From Ensifer adhaerens (GTDB taxonomy: Bacteria; Pseudomonadota; Alphaproteobacteria; Rhizobiales; Rhizobiaceae), in NCBI RefSeq assembly GCF_020035535.1, contig NZ_CP083350.1:692501-756500 (forward strand): 64,000 nt of DNA. Direction: 5' to 3'. Positions 32,965 to 42,249 of this stretch are shown in pieces. The notes beneath the pieces were generated by a model. The model saw only the letters and a list, made by a program, of their open reading frames with translations, was not told where the DNA came from and did no database searches. The position numbers were made by a program, and so were the translations under genes. Numbering within the stretch: the stretch's first letter is position 1; each line of letters begins with the position of its first letter.

Positions 32965-34008
32965 TCAGGCCGCAGCCTTGAGAGCCGCCTTTTTCTTCGC
33001 CATGCGCACGGCAAGCAGTAGCGCTTCGCGGCTCGCGCCGAGGTCGGCAATGCCCTTGCCGGCGATGTCGTAGGCAGTGCCGTGGGCCGGCGTGCAGAGC
33101 GCGAAGGGCAGGCCGCCCATCATGGTCACGCCCTTGTCGAAGCCCATCAGCTTCATCGCGATCTGGCCCTGGTCGTGGTACATGGTGAGGACGGCATCGT
33201 AGCCTTCCTTGAGAGCCCGCCCGAAAACCGTATCCGCCGGGAACGGACCTTCGACGTTGAAGCCAAGCGACTTCGCCTTTTCGACGGCCGGCTCGATGAT
33301 ATCGATTTCTTCCATGCCGAAGCTGCCGCCGTCACCGGCGTGCGGGTTGAGACCGGCGACCGCGATCCTTGCCTCTTCGTGACCGGCTTCCCTGAGGCAG
33401 GCCTGGGTTAGTTCAAGCTCGGCGATGATGCCGTCGACCGAGAGGTTGTCAGCGACTTCCTTGAGCGGAATGTGCGACGTGACGCGGGCGTTCCAGACCT
33501 TTTCGAGGACGTTGAACTCGCGAACCTTGCCGGTGAAGCCGAGAACATCGGCAACAAAGCGGATTTCGTCGTCATAGCCCGGATAGGCAAACCGCATGGC
33601 TTTCTTGTTGAAGGGCGTGAAGCAGACGGCGTCGGCCTTGCCCGCATGCGCGAGCTCGAGCGCGGTGCGGAAGTTGCGGGTCGCAAAGGTGCCGCCCGCA
33701 AGCGTCGCCTCGCCGCGAACGACGTCGGCCGGATCGAGATGAGCGAGATCGACGAAAACGTGGCGCGACGTGCCTGCCTTGTCGAGATCTTCGAGGCTGG
33801 ACGGCTCGAGATCGAGCGTCACACCAGCAGTCTTCGCACCCTCGTCCAAGATCCGGCGATCGCCGATGGCGATGATGTGCGCGGCTTCACGGATATCGGT
33901 AAGCGCCAACAGCTTGGCCGTGAGCTCCGGGCTGATGCCGGCCGGATCGCCCATGGCGAGCGCAATGACAGGACGCGCGCCGTTACCGGCAGCACCGTTG
34001 GTCGTCAT
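32965..34008 (-). CDS. PdxA-family 4-phospho-threonate/erythronate-type dehydrogenase (PdxA2-like)
   Basis: 347 residues from ATG 34008 (GGAGG about nine bases upstream). PdxA-fold NAD-dependent oxidative decarboxylase: ALAMGDPAGISPELTAKLL at the N-terminus, metal-binding histidines in TSHIPLKEVA, MYHDQGQIAMKLMGFDKGV and CTPAHGTAYDIAGKGIA, and NPHAGDGGSFG. True PdxA makes pyridoxine precursor. PdxA2 paralogues in catabolic clusters turn 4-phospho-D-threonate or -erythronate into DHAP and CO2. The latter fits this operon, though the usual DUF1537 kinase is missing. First gene of the leftward unit, divergent from the GntR regulator. Confidence 0.85.
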   Translation of the reverse strand: MTTNGAAGNGARPVIALAMGDPAGISPELTAKLLALTDIREAAHIIAIGDRRILDEGAKTAGVTLDLEPSSLEDLDKAGTSRHVFVDLAHLDPADVVRGEATLAGGTFATRNFRTALELAHAGKADAVCFTPFNKKAMRFAYPGYDDEIRFVADVLGFTGKVREFNVLEKVWNARVTSHIPLKEVADNLSVDGIIAELELTQACLREAGHEEARIAVAGLNPHAGDGGSFGMEEIDIIEPAVEKAKSLGFNVEGPFPADTVFGRALKEGYDAVLTMYHDQGQIAMKLMGFDKGVTMMGGLPFALCTPAHGTAYDIAGKGIADLGASREALLLAVRMAKKKAALKAAA

Positions 34009-34059
34009 GAGAGATGTCCTCCACTTCATTCTTTCGGCTGCCGTCATACGTTATTCAAA

Positions 34060-34089
34060 ATTCTGCATCAAGTCTTTTGTATTCTGTAT
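34060..34089. promoter_or_regulatory. Direct repeats ATTCTG(C/T)AT, candidate GntR/FCD operator
   Basis: ATTCTGCAT at 34060-34068 and ATTCTGTAT at 34081-34089 are spaced 21 bases start to start (two helical turns), in an AT-rich part of the divergent region between the PdxA-type gene and the GntR gene. Confidence 0.45.
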
Positions 34090-34211
34090 GCAGCATTTTC
34101 TGTTGACGGTGGCGAAGCCCGTCTCCATGCTTTAATGAGACAGCGCTGATTCAATCGGCGCGAACGGGAACAGACGGTCGACACCCAGTCGCCAGACGCA
34201 GAAGCAAAACA

Positions 34212-34898
34212 ATGAACGAAATCACATCTCTGGAGAGGCGGCCGGACGGCGGTCCAGGCCCGATCAGGCGCACGGCGCTGCATGACACGCTGGTCAGCCA
34301 CCTGCGCGACATGATCATCGAAGGCGACCTGTCGCCCGGTACCCGCCTGCATGAAGGCCAACTCGGCGAGCAGCTCGGCGTGTCCCGCACGCCACTGCGC
34401 GAAGCCATCAAGTATCTGGCGAGCGAGGGACTGGTGGAGCTCGTTCCGAGCCGCGGCGCCGTCGTCAAGCGCTTCAGCGCCAAGGACGTGCACGACATGC
34501 TGACAGTCCTGCAGACGCTGGAGGAGCTTGCCGGCAAGCTTGCCTGCGACGCGGCGAGCGATGCCGGCATTGCCGAAGTGCGCGCTCTCCACGACGAAAT
34601 GGTGCAGCGCTACAAGGCGAGCGACCGCCTGCAGTATTACAAGCTCAACCAGCAGATCCATTCGGCCATCGTCCAGCTCGCAGCAAATGCTGCGCTGGCC
34701 GATATGCATGCCGTTCTGCAGACGCGGCTGAAGCGCATCCGCTTCATCGGTCACGAAGGACCGGAGAAATGGGCAGCGGCCGTTGCCGAGCACGAGGAGA
34801 TGATCGTCGCGCTCGAAGCCCGCGACAAGGCAAAGCTATCCGAGGTTCTCGGGCGACACCTGATGAATGCCTGGGAGCGGGTCAAGGCTTCCGTCTGA
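34212..34898 (+). CDS. GntR-family (FCD domain) regulator of the sugar-acid cluster
   Basis: 228 residues. Winged helix at about 25-85 (LRDMIIEGDLSPGTRLHEGQLGEQLGVSRTPLREAIKYLASEG) and an all-helical FCD effector domain (about 95-220) with likely metal-binding histidines in ALHDEM, QIHSAIVQ, HEEMIVAL and GRHLMNAWE. Divergent from the operon it probably represses. FCD regulators usually bind small organic acids, which suits a sugar-acid pathway. A terminator follows 42 bases after its stop. Confidence 0.88.
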   Translation: MNEITSLERRPDGGPGPIRRTALHDTLVSHLRDMIIEGDLSPGTRLHEGQLGEQLGVSRTPLREAIKYLASEGLVELVPSRGAVVKRFSAKDVHDMLTVLQTLEELAGKLACDAASDAGIAEVRALHDEMVQRYKASDRLQYYKLNQQIHSAIVQLAANAALADMHAVLQTRLKRIRFIGHEGPEKWAAAVAEHEEMIVALEARDKAKLSEVLGRHLMNAWERVKASV

Positions 34899-34940
34899 TT
34901 TTTCAGCGGGGCAGCAACCGCCCCACCTACGGCAACTCTG

Positions 34941-34961
34941 AGGGCGCCCGACGGGCGCCCT
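34941..34961 (+). terminator. Terminator of the GntR gene
   Basis: AGGGCGCCC (34941-34949) and GGGCGCCCT (34953-34961) form a perfect 9-bp stem with a three-base loop. TTCGTC follows. Confidence 0.7.
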
Positions 34962-35127
34962 TCGTCATTCGGCGCCCCCAATATTGCAGCAATGCGAACA
35001 GACCGCCGACAGCTGTTTCCCGAATAAGACACATTGCTTGGAAAACAACTTAGAATATTCGAACACTATTGACTTTGACTTGGTCGAAATTCACTGAATC
35101 CACGGTGGGGTGGAGACGGGAACTAAC

Positions 35128-38100
35128 ATGGGGCGGCAAAGACGTCGGGTACTGCTCGCTACGGCAGCGATACTCTGTCCAAGCATAGTATTCGCTGAAC
35201 CGGTCCAGCGAACGCCGCCCGTTGCCGGATCGGTGATCGCCCGCAAGTCCGGCGAAGAAGTTCGTTTCGTCGACGTCTCCAACTGGCGCTTCGTCGACCT
35301 CGCCCAGGATTTGCTGTCCGGAGACGTGCTGCGCACCAACGCAACCGGCGCACTTGCCGTTCTCTTTTCCGACCACACGCAGATCCGGCTCGGCCGCAAT
35401 ACCGCATTGCGCGTCAAGCGTATGGGCACGGGCGGTGATACCAATCTCGAACTGCAATCGGGTACGATCTGGGCCCGTGCCGAACGTGGCGGCCAGGGCC
35501 TCACCATCGACACGCCGGCGGCAACGGCCGCCATTCGCGGCACCGACTGGACACTGACGGTTGCTGGCGACACCACCTCGCTGACCGTGCTTGAAGGCGT
35601 GGTCGAACTCAGCAACGAGCTTGGCAGCGTCACCGTCGCTCAAGGCGAAGGCGCAGTCGCGGCGATCGGCAAGGCGCCGTCCAAGGTGGTGGTCGTGACG
35701 CCGAAGGACCGCGAACAGATGCTCTTCCATCTGTCGCTGCGCGATGCGTTCGCCTTGATGCCGCCGACGCCGCTGAAGGTGCGTGACATGCGCAACCAGC
35801 GCGAACGGATCGAAGCCAGGCCGGAGACGTCCCGTTCGGCGGAAGATTGGCTGACGCTCGCCGAAATCCAACTGCAGTTCGACGGACGGGCGCAGGCCAC
35901 GGCCGCGCTTGAGCAGGCTCGGCATCTGGGCCTTAGCCGATCTCAAGCCGCGCGCGCCTATCTCGTCGAAGCGCTGATTGCCGGCTCAGAGAACCGCTAC
36001 ACCGATGCGGCACAGCTCTTTGCCAAGGCCGCTCCGGGGCTCGACGCCAATCGCCGCTCTGTCGCTGCCTATGGCGGCTATTTTGCACGCGCGCTGGCAA
36101 ATCCGGATCGCGTCGAGGAGCCCCCGTCTCAGGCGGCGGGAGCCTACGGCGCCTTTGCCGCGGCCTGGACCGCGGGCTTCCGCACCGATATCCGTGCGGC
36201 AATCGACACGATCAAGAAAGCGGAAAAGCAGTACCCCGACGATCCGTTCCTTCCAGCGGCTCGCGCGCAATTCGCCATGCTGCTCGACGATCGCGACGAA
36301 ATGCGCGATGGCATCGAAAAGGCGCTTGCGAACGATCCCGACGATCCAACCGCACTCGAATCCCGCGCCAAATATCGTTTGCTCATTGAAAATGATCGGC
36401 GCGGCGCGCTGGCGGACCTTGAGCGCGCCGTAGAAATCACACCCGGCGACGCGTCCATCTGGAACTGGATAGGCTTGGCGAAGAGCGATCGGGGCGACAA
36501 TCGCGGCGCCGAAAGAGCGTTCCGCAAAGCGGTCGAACTCGACCCGGCAGACCCGCTCTACCACGCCAATCTCTCGATCCTCTATCTCGACGAAAACCGG
36601 ATGAAGGAAGCGAAGGCTGAGATCGACGCGGCCCTGGCCGCCGACCCTTCCTTTGACATCACCCTGGTCGCGCGCGGGCGCTACCACATGCAGACCGGCG
36701 AACTGGAGAAGGCCCTGAACGACCTGCTTGCCGGCTCGACCGCCAATCCTGCCTATTCCAATGCCCAATTGCTGCTGGCAGGTGCCTACTACGAAAAGGG
36801 CGACCGCATCCCCGCCGCGCAAGCGCTCGACAATGCCGATCGCCTCGATCCGAACGATCCGGTCATCATGCAGATGCGCACCGCCATCGCGATCGACGAA
36901 TACGATTCCGATGCGGCGATCCGCTATGCCCAGGAGCTCATGCGCCGGACTCGGGCGCGCGGCGGCGAAAGTGCGCCGCTTGGAGCCAACCAAGATGCCG
37001 GCTCGACGCTCAACGATGCCTTCCGGCTGCAGGGGTTGAACGCGTGGGGGCAATATTACGGCGACGCCGTCTTCGACCCGTTCACGGGATCGAGCTATGT
37101 CGACCAGGCGATCCGCGGCAGCGTCAATCCGCTGTTCAACGACTATGACTTCGATGGTAGCCCGGTCGTCAACACTGCCAACCCGCAGAGCTTCTCCGCG
37201 TTTTTCCAGGGCCTGCTGATCGAACCGCACATGCTGGCGAGCCGCGAGCGCACGGCCAACATTGTCCAGCGGCCGTTCTTCGAAGCCGCGCTTGGCGGCG
37301 GCATCATCGCCGACAACGATCACACCGGCTGGATCGGCGAAGCGGAACTGCGTGGGCTGACCTTTTCGCCCTTCCCGATCAGCGTCTATGGCAATCTCCA
37401 CTGGGAGGAGCCGCGCGACACCATCGACCTCGGTCAGGGCCTGGCGATCGAGCGCGAGACACGCCTGCTCGGCGGCAACGGCTATCTGACCGCCTCGCCG
37501 ACGCCAGACGACCGGATCATCGCCTATGCCAATTATGGCAAGTTCGATGACGACAAGAGCGTCCTCGACTATCCGGCCACCGGCTTCGACAACTTCCTTG
37601 ACGACAAGGCCGACCGACTTTTGTCAGGTGTGGCCTGGAGCCACACTTTCGGCTATCGCAACATCGCCAATGCAGCCTTTTTCTTTTCCGATCAGGACGT
37701 CGTGGAAAACGAGAAGGTCAGCGGCTCACGCCTAAGCTTCCCCGACCTCGCCACCATTCGCAGCGAGGACAGGCAGAAAACCTATATTGCCGCCGTCAAC
37801 CACCTTTACGGAGACGGCGACTTCACCTGGCGCTACGGGATCGAAGGCGGCGTCGTTCGCTCCGACAGTTCGTTCGATATCTTCGATCCGCTGGCGATAA
37901 GGATCGGAAGCAACAACATCCCCTTCATCGGATCCGGCTCGTCCTCGGCGACACAGACCGTTGCCAAGGCCTATGTCGACACGATCTACGAAATCACACC
38001 GGACCTGAAGACGGAAGGCGCACTGTTTGCCCGCTACATCGAGGATGTCAACGACGGCGATGTCCGCCTTGAGCCAAAGCTCGGCATTGCATGGGCGCCG

Positions 38101-38769
38101 GCGGAAGGGCATTGGCTGCGCGCCGCCGCCATGCGCGACGGCCTGAATTTCGACGTCGCCACCCTCGCCCCGATCGGCATTGTTGCCCTGCAGCCCAACC
38201 AGCTTCGCTTCGGCGCGGAAGGCTACGCCGACACCCTGGCACTCCGCTGGGACGCGGAGTGGAACAACTGGCTCTTTACTGCACTCGACTATCAGCACCA
38301 GGAAGTGCACGAACTGTCGCTCAATGTCCCACTGTCCCCGGTCAATCTGGACTATGAAAAGGTCGGGCTAGACCGGTTCGCCGCGACGGCGAACTTTGCG
38401 ATCGGTCACGGCTTCGGCCTTTCCCTGACGGCCGCCCATACGGAAGCCGACGTCAAGGAGCACACCGTCAACCAGTTGGACGAACTTCTCTTCGTACCAG
38501 AAAACACCGGCCAAGTGGCGCTGACCTGGGTCAACACCGCCAACGTCAAGGCGACGATCGCCGCCAACTATATCGGCTCGCGGCCGGCTGGCGGGGTAAC
38601 GCTCGAAGATTTCTGGACGCTCGACGCATCGCTGCAATGGGAACCCTTCGACAAACAGATCGAAGTCGACCTTGCGGCCTTCAATCTGCTTGACGAGGAC
38701 TTCGAGCTTAGAGACGGCATTCCCGGTTGGGGGCCGACGTTCAAGGGCACGGTCAAGGTGCGGTTCTGA
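35128..38769 (+). CDS. FecR-domain / TPR / outer-membrane beta-barrel protein
   Basis: 1213 residues from ATG 35128; a GTG six codons earlier is possible. Signal peptide 1-23 (RRRVLLATAAILCPSIVFA). FecR domain about 40-190 (GDVLRTNATGALAVLFSDHTQ, DTPAATAAIRGTDWTL, TVLEGVVELSN). TPR repeats about 240-610 (e.g. IWNWIGLAKSDRGDNRGAERAF, LLAGAYYEKGDRIPAAQAL). The C-terminal ~580 residues are rich in alternating aromatic strands and end in KVRF, a terminal phenylalanine typical of outer-membrane barrels. It is followed by a CHASE2 cyclase 17 bases downstream. A sensor or receptor feeding that cyclase is the favoured reading (inference). Confidence 0.82.
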   Translation: MGRQRRRVLLATAAILCPSIVFAEPVQRTPPVAGSVIARKSGEEVRFVDVSNWRFVDLAQDLLSGDVLRTNATGALAVLFSDHTQIRLGRNTALRVKRMGTGGDTNLELQSGTIWARAERGGQGLTIDTPAATAAIRGTDWTLTVAGDTTSLTVLEGVVELSNELGSVTVAQGEGAVAAIGKAPSKVVVVTPKDREQMLFHLSLRDAFALMPPTPLKVRDMRNQRERIEARPETSRSAEDWLTLAEIQLQFDGRAQATAALEQARHLGLSRSQAARAYLVEALIAGSENRYTDAAQLFAKAAPGLDANRRSVAAYGGYFARALANPDRVEEPPSQAAGAYGAFAAAWTAGFRTDIRAAIDTIKKAEKQYPDDPFLPAARAQFAMLLDDRDEMRDGIEKALANDPDDPTALESRAKYRLLIENDRRGALADLERAVEITPGDASIWNWIGLAKSDRGDNRGAERAFRKAVELDPADPLYHANLSILYLDENRMKEAKAEIDAALAADPSFDITLVARGRYHMQTGELEKALNDLLAGSTANPAYSNAQLLLAGAYYEKGDRIPAAQALDNADRLDPNDPVIMQMRTAIAIDEYDSDAAIRYAQELMRRTRARGGESAPLGANQDAGSTLNDAFRLQGLNAWGQYYGDAVFDPFTGSSYVDQAIRGSVNPLFNDYDFDGSPVVNTANPQSFSAFFQGLLIEPHMLASRERTANIVQRPFFEAALGGGIIADNDHTGWIGEAELRGLTFSPFPISVYGNLHWEEPRDTIDLGQGLAIERETRLLGGNGYLTASPTPDDRIIAYANYGKFDDDKSVLDYPATGFDNFLDDKADRLLSGVAWSHTFGYRNIANAAFFFSDQDVVENEKVSGSRLSFPDLATIRSEDRQKTYIAAVNHLYGDGDFTWRYGIEGGVVRSDSSFDIFDPLAIRIGSNNIPFIGSGSSSATQTVAKAYVDTIYEITPDLKTEGALFARYIEDVNDGDVRLEPKLGIAWAPAEGHWLRAAAMRDGLNFDVATLAPIGIVALQPNQLRFGAEGYADTLALRWDAEWNNWLFTALDYQHQEVHELSLNVPLSPVNLDYEKVGLDRFAATANFAIGHGFGLSLTAAHTEADVKEHTVNQLDELLFVPENTGQVALTWVNTANVKATIAANYIGSRPAGGVTLEDFWTLDASLQWEPFDKQIEVDLAAFNLLDEDFELRDGIPGWGPTFKGTVKVRF

Positions 38770-38786
38770 TCAAGGAGCACGTCGCC

Positions 38787-40775
38787 GTGCAGGCATCGGG
38801 CGGCCGATACGGACAGTTGGATAGGCGTCGCCTGGCGCTGCGGCGGCTGAAGCTGCTGGGGCTCGCCGCCTTCGTCAGCATCGCGCTTTCGCTTGCGACC
38901 TTGTCCAATGCCTGGCTGCTCAACGAATTGCGCAGCTTCGATTATCTGTCGACCGTCGGCACACCGTCGCTCCCAGAAAACAGCCCCATCGTCGTTGCCA
39001 TCGACGAGCCATCCATGGCCGAGATCGGCCAGCAATGGCCGTGGCCACGTGCGCTGCACGCCCGCCTCATCGAAGCACTGCGCAAGGCTGGCGCCCGCGC
39101 GATTGGCGTCGACGTCATTTTCGCCGAGCCTTCGGCCGATCCGGTCAACGATGACGCGCTGGAGGGCGCGCTTGGTAACGACGTCGTTCTCGCCGGTGAC
39201 CAGACGCTTGTGGAAGCGCCGCAGGCCGACCAGTTCGTGCGCACCGAGCCGCTAGCCCGCTTCACCGCCAAGGGTGCCAGCACCGGGATCGCGTCAGTCA
39301 ATCTTGGTGGCGACGGCACGCTGCGCTCCGTCCCGGACTACCCCGACGGCTTTGCCGCTGTTCTCGCCGAGATCGCGGGCATGCGAACGCAACCTCCGCC
39401 GGCGGATGCCCTTATTCAGGTCTTCGGACCGGCGCGGACCTATCCCACCGTCTCCTATTACCAGGCGCTCGATCCCGCCAACTTCCTGCCGGAGGGCACT
39501 TTCCGCGATCGGGTCGTGCTTGTCGGGCTCAGCCTGCAGAATGCACCGTCGATCGCCGATGGTGGCGCGGACGCCTTCGCGACCTCCGATACCGTGCACT
39601 CGAACAAGCTCGTCTCCGGCGTCGAGATGCAGGCGACGATCTACGACAACCTGGCGCACGACCTTTTCATTCAGCGAGCTCCGCGGCCCGTCGTGATTGC
39701 GGCGATCACGTTTGCCGCCATCCTGGCCGCCTTCGCGGTGCTGAGGACAACGGGATGGCGCACGCTCGGATACACCATCGTCGCGCTGAGCCTCATCGTT
39801 CTTGCGAGTTATGTAGCCATGCGCCTCGGCCATGTTTTCCTCTCGCCGCTCGGCCCGGGGCTGGCCTTCGGTACGGTGGCTGCCGGGCAGGCGGGCCTGG
39901 ACTACGCCGACGAGCGCCGACGCCGCCGCGAAATCACCCGCGCGTTCCAGCAGTATCTGTCCCCCGCCCTTGTCGAACGGCTCGCAAAAGACCCGTCGCA
40001 CCTGAAACTCGGCGGCGAACGGCGGACGCTGTCGATCCTCTTTTGCGATATCCGCGGCTTCACCACCATCGCCGAGGAAATGAAAGACGACCCGGAGCGG
40101 TTGACGACGCTCGTCAACCGCCTGCTGACGCCGCTGTCGGATGCGGTGCTGAAACAGGGCGGCACCATCGACAAATACATCGGCGACTGCCTGATGGCCT
40201 TCTGGAACGCGCCGCTTGACGACCCCGACCATGCGGTCCACGCCGTGCGTGCGGCGCTCGACATGCTTGCGGCACTGGCGCGGGTCAACGAAGAACTGGA
40301 GACCGAGGCGAAGCGGGAGCGCCGGCCCGCACAAACGCTGCGGATCGGCATTGGCATTAACACCGGTGAATGCGTCGTCGGCAACATGGGCTCACATCAG
40401 CGCTTCGACTATTCCGCCCTCGGCGATGCCGTCAATCTCGCCTCGCGTCTCGAAGGTGCGTCCAAGGATTACGGCATCTCCCTGCTTCTTGGCGAAGAGA
40501 CCGCGCGTCTCGTTGAAAAAAACTTCCCGATTGCGGAACTCGACCGCATCACCGTCAAGGGGCGCAGCACCGTGTCCCCCGTCTTCACAGTCGCCGTCGG
40601 CGCCAAGAAGGAAGCGCTCGATCGCCACCGGTCCTTCGTGCAAGCCAAATATGACGGCGCGCTGCAGATGCAGGACGGAGTTTTCGACCAGCTGAAAAAT
40701 GCCCTGCCACCGCTCGCACGCTACTACGAGCGTGAGCGCGGCCGTCTCGATGCCCCTAAACAAGAACCGAGGTGA
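38787..40775 (+). CDS. CHASE2-domain class III adenylate/guanylate cyclase
   Basis: 662 residues from GTG 38787, which has AAGGAG nine bases upstream and lies 17 bases after the FecR-barrel stop; an open frame extends back into that gene. TM1 near 22-42, a periplasmic CHASE2 domain about 45-290 (IVVAIDEPSMAEIGQQWPWPR, GVDVIFAEPS, FRDRVVLVGLS), three TM segments about 298-372, and a cytosolic cyclase domain about 410-590. Catalytic features are present: metal-binding D in LFCDIRGFT, K and D in DKYIGDCLM, and the N-x3-R pair in GDAVNLASRLE. The K/D pair suggests ATP rather than GTP. Likely a signal partner of the upstream barrel protein. Confidence 0.9.
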   Translation: MQASGGRYGQLDRRRLALRRLKLLGLAAFVSIALSLATLSNAWLLNELRSFDYLSTVGTPSLPENSPIVVAIDEPSMAEIGQQWPWPRALHARLIEALRKAGARAIGVDVIFAEPSADPVNDDALEGALGNDVVLAGDQTLVEAPQADQFVRTEPLARFTAKGASTGIASVNLGGDGTLRSVPDYPDGFAAVLAEIAGMRTQPPPADALIQVFGPARTYPTVSYYQALDPANFLPEGTFRDRVVLVGLSLQNAPSIADGGADAFATSDTVHSNKLVSGVEMQATIYDNLAHDLFIQRAPRPVVIAAITFAAILAAFAVLRTTGWRTLGYTIVALSLIVLASYVAMRLGHVFLSPLGPGLAFGTVAAGQAGLDYADERRRRREITRAFQQYLSPALVERLAKDPSHLKLGGERRTLSILFCDIRGFTTIAEEMKDDPERLTTLVNRLLTPLSDAVLKQGGTIDKYIGDCLMAFWNAPLDDPDHAVHAVRAALDMLAALARVNEELETEAKRERRPAQTLRIGIGINTGECVVGNMGSHQRFDYSALGDAVNLASRLEGASKDYGISLLLGEETARLVEKNFPIAELDRITVKGRSTVSPVFTVAVGAKKEALDRHRSFVQAKYDGALQMQDGVFDQLKNALPPLARYYERERGRLDAPKQEPR

Positions 40776-40787
40776 GCCGCCTCCGAT

Positions 40788-41504
40788 TCAGTGCAGGCCA
40801 CCGACCCCCAGCAGCCGTTCGACTGCATCATGATCGCCAGCAAGTGCCTCCGGCCTTCCGCTCCAGGCGATGCGCCCACGCTCGAGCACGATCACCTGAT
40901 CGGCAAAGTCGAGTGCGCTCTGGATGCGTTGCTCCACCAGCAGGATGGTCATGTCCCCGGTCTTGGCCAGTTCGGCGAAGGCCTTCATCAGTTCCTCGCA
41001 GATGACAGGCGCCAGGCCCTCCAGCGGCTCGTCGAGAAGCAGGATGGATGGGCGGCCAAGGATCGAGCGCGCCGTCGACAGCATCTGCTGCTCGCCGCCG
41101 GAGAGCTGGCTGCCGAGATTGCGCCGCCGCTCGTACAGCCGCGGGAACATATCGTAGGCTTCTTGGATCGCACTTTTCGGACGGCTCTTGAGGCCGACGA
41201 ACAGATTCTCCTCGACGGTCAGCGTCGGGAAGACGCACCGCGCCTGCGGCACGAAACCGAGGCCTTGCATGGCGCGTGAGGCGCTCGGCAACGCCGTCAC
41301 ATCCGTGCTGCCCATGCGGATGCGTCCGTCATACCGCCGCGTCTGGCCGGCGAGCGTCGCAAGCAGCGTCGTCTTGCCCATGCCGTTGCGGCCGAGCACG
41401 GCAAGGCGGGCGCCAGCCGGAACGGCGAATGAGACGCCTTCGAGCACCCGCGTCGGGCCGTAGCCTGCGGACAGGTTTTCCACCTCAAGCGGCGTGGCTG
41501 GCAT
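40788..41504 (-). CDS. livF: Branched-chain amino-acid type ABC transporter ATPase LivF
   Basis: 238 residues. ABC ATPase with Walker A GRNGMGKTT, signature LSGGEQQMLSTARSI and Walker B ILLLDEPLEGL. The MGKTTLL and GLAPVI text is characteristic of LivF. ATG 41504 is preferred to 41510 because GGGAG lies about eight bases from it. It overlaps livG and is the last gene of livK-livH-livM-livG-livF, ending 12 bases from the convergent cyclase gene without a terminator. Confidence 0.9.
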   Translation of the reverse strand: MPATPLEVENLSAGYGPTRVLEGVSFAVPAGARLAVLGRNGMGKTTLLATLAGQTRRYDGRIRMGSTDVTALPSASRAMQGLGFVPQARCVFPTLTVEENLFVGLKSRPKSAIQEAYDMFPRLYERRRNLGSQLSGGEQQMLSTARSILGRPSILLLDEPLEGLAPVICEELMKAFAELAKTGDMTILLVEQRIQSALDFADQVIVLERGRIAWSGRPEALAGDHDAVERLLGVGGLH

Positions 41505-42249
41505 TGGCATAGCTCCCCAGATAGGCTTCCCGCACGCGCGGATCCTTCGTCACATCAGACGGCGAACCGTCGAAGATGATCGCGCCCGCAGCCAACACCA
41601 CCACGCGCTTGGCAAAGCGGAAAACGAGATCCATGTCATGCTCGATCATCAAGACGGCGAGATCTGCCGGCAGGTCGGCGAGCGCCTGCTCGATGCGACC
41701 GGTGTCGCTCTGCGGCACGCCGGCGGCAGGCTCGTCGAGCAGCAGCACCCTCGGTTTCAGCGCCAGCGCGACGGCGATCTCCAGCAGGCGTTGCTGGCCA
41801 TAGGCAATCTCGCTCACCTTGCGGTGCATCAACGCCTTGAGACCGAGCTTGCCGAGAAGCTCCTGGACCTCGTCCATGACGTCGGGCATGCCGAGAAAAT
41901 TGCCGAAGAGCCGGCCGGAGCGGCCGCTCCGCTGCAACACGGCAAGAGCAACGTGCTCGGCCGGCGTCATATCGGCAAAGAGCCGCGTCACCTGGAACGA
42001 GCGGACGAGCCCCCTTCGCACCCGGCCGATGGCGTCGATACCGGTCACCACCTCGCCACCGATACGGACCTCGCCGGAATCCGGCTTGAGATTGCCGGTC
42101 ACGAGATTGACGAAGGTCGTCTTGCCAGCGCCATTCGGCCCGATCAGCGCGACCCGGTCACCAGGCGCGATGCTGAGGCTGACGTCATTGGTGACCGCGA
42201 GCCCGCCGAAGGCGCGCTTCAGATTGTGGACTTCGAAGATCGGCTGCAT
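41485..42249 (-). CDS. livG: Branched-chain amino-acid type ABC transporter ATPase LivG
   Basis: 254 residues starting at ATG 42249, which overlaps the livM stop as TGATG. Walker A GPNGAGKTT, Walker B VLLLDEPAAGV and the insertion between Walker A and signature that marks LivG (RGLVRSFQVTRLFADMTPAEHVALA). The signature position reads EIAYGQQRLLEIAVAL in place of LSGGQ, the variant normal in LivG. Co-translated with livM and livF. Confidence 0.9.
   Translation of the reverse strand: MQPIFEVHNLKRAFGGLAVTNDVSLSIAPGDRVALIGPNGAGKTTFVNLVTGNLKPDSGEVRIGGEVVTGIDAIGRVRRGLVRSFQVTRLFADMTPAEHVALAVLQRSGRSGRLFGNFLGMPDVMDEVQELLGKLGLKALMHRKVSEIAYGQQRLLEIAVALALKPRVLLLDEPAAGVPQSDTGRIEQALADLPADLAVLMIEHDMDLVFRFAKRVVVLAAGAIIFDGSPSDVTKDPRVREAYLGSYANASHAA

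Noticed and set aside
35986..37401. A 471-codon leftward frame within the FecR-TPR-barrel gene
   Set aside because: The plus strand has clear TPR repeats and a signal peptide; the reverse frame has no domain.
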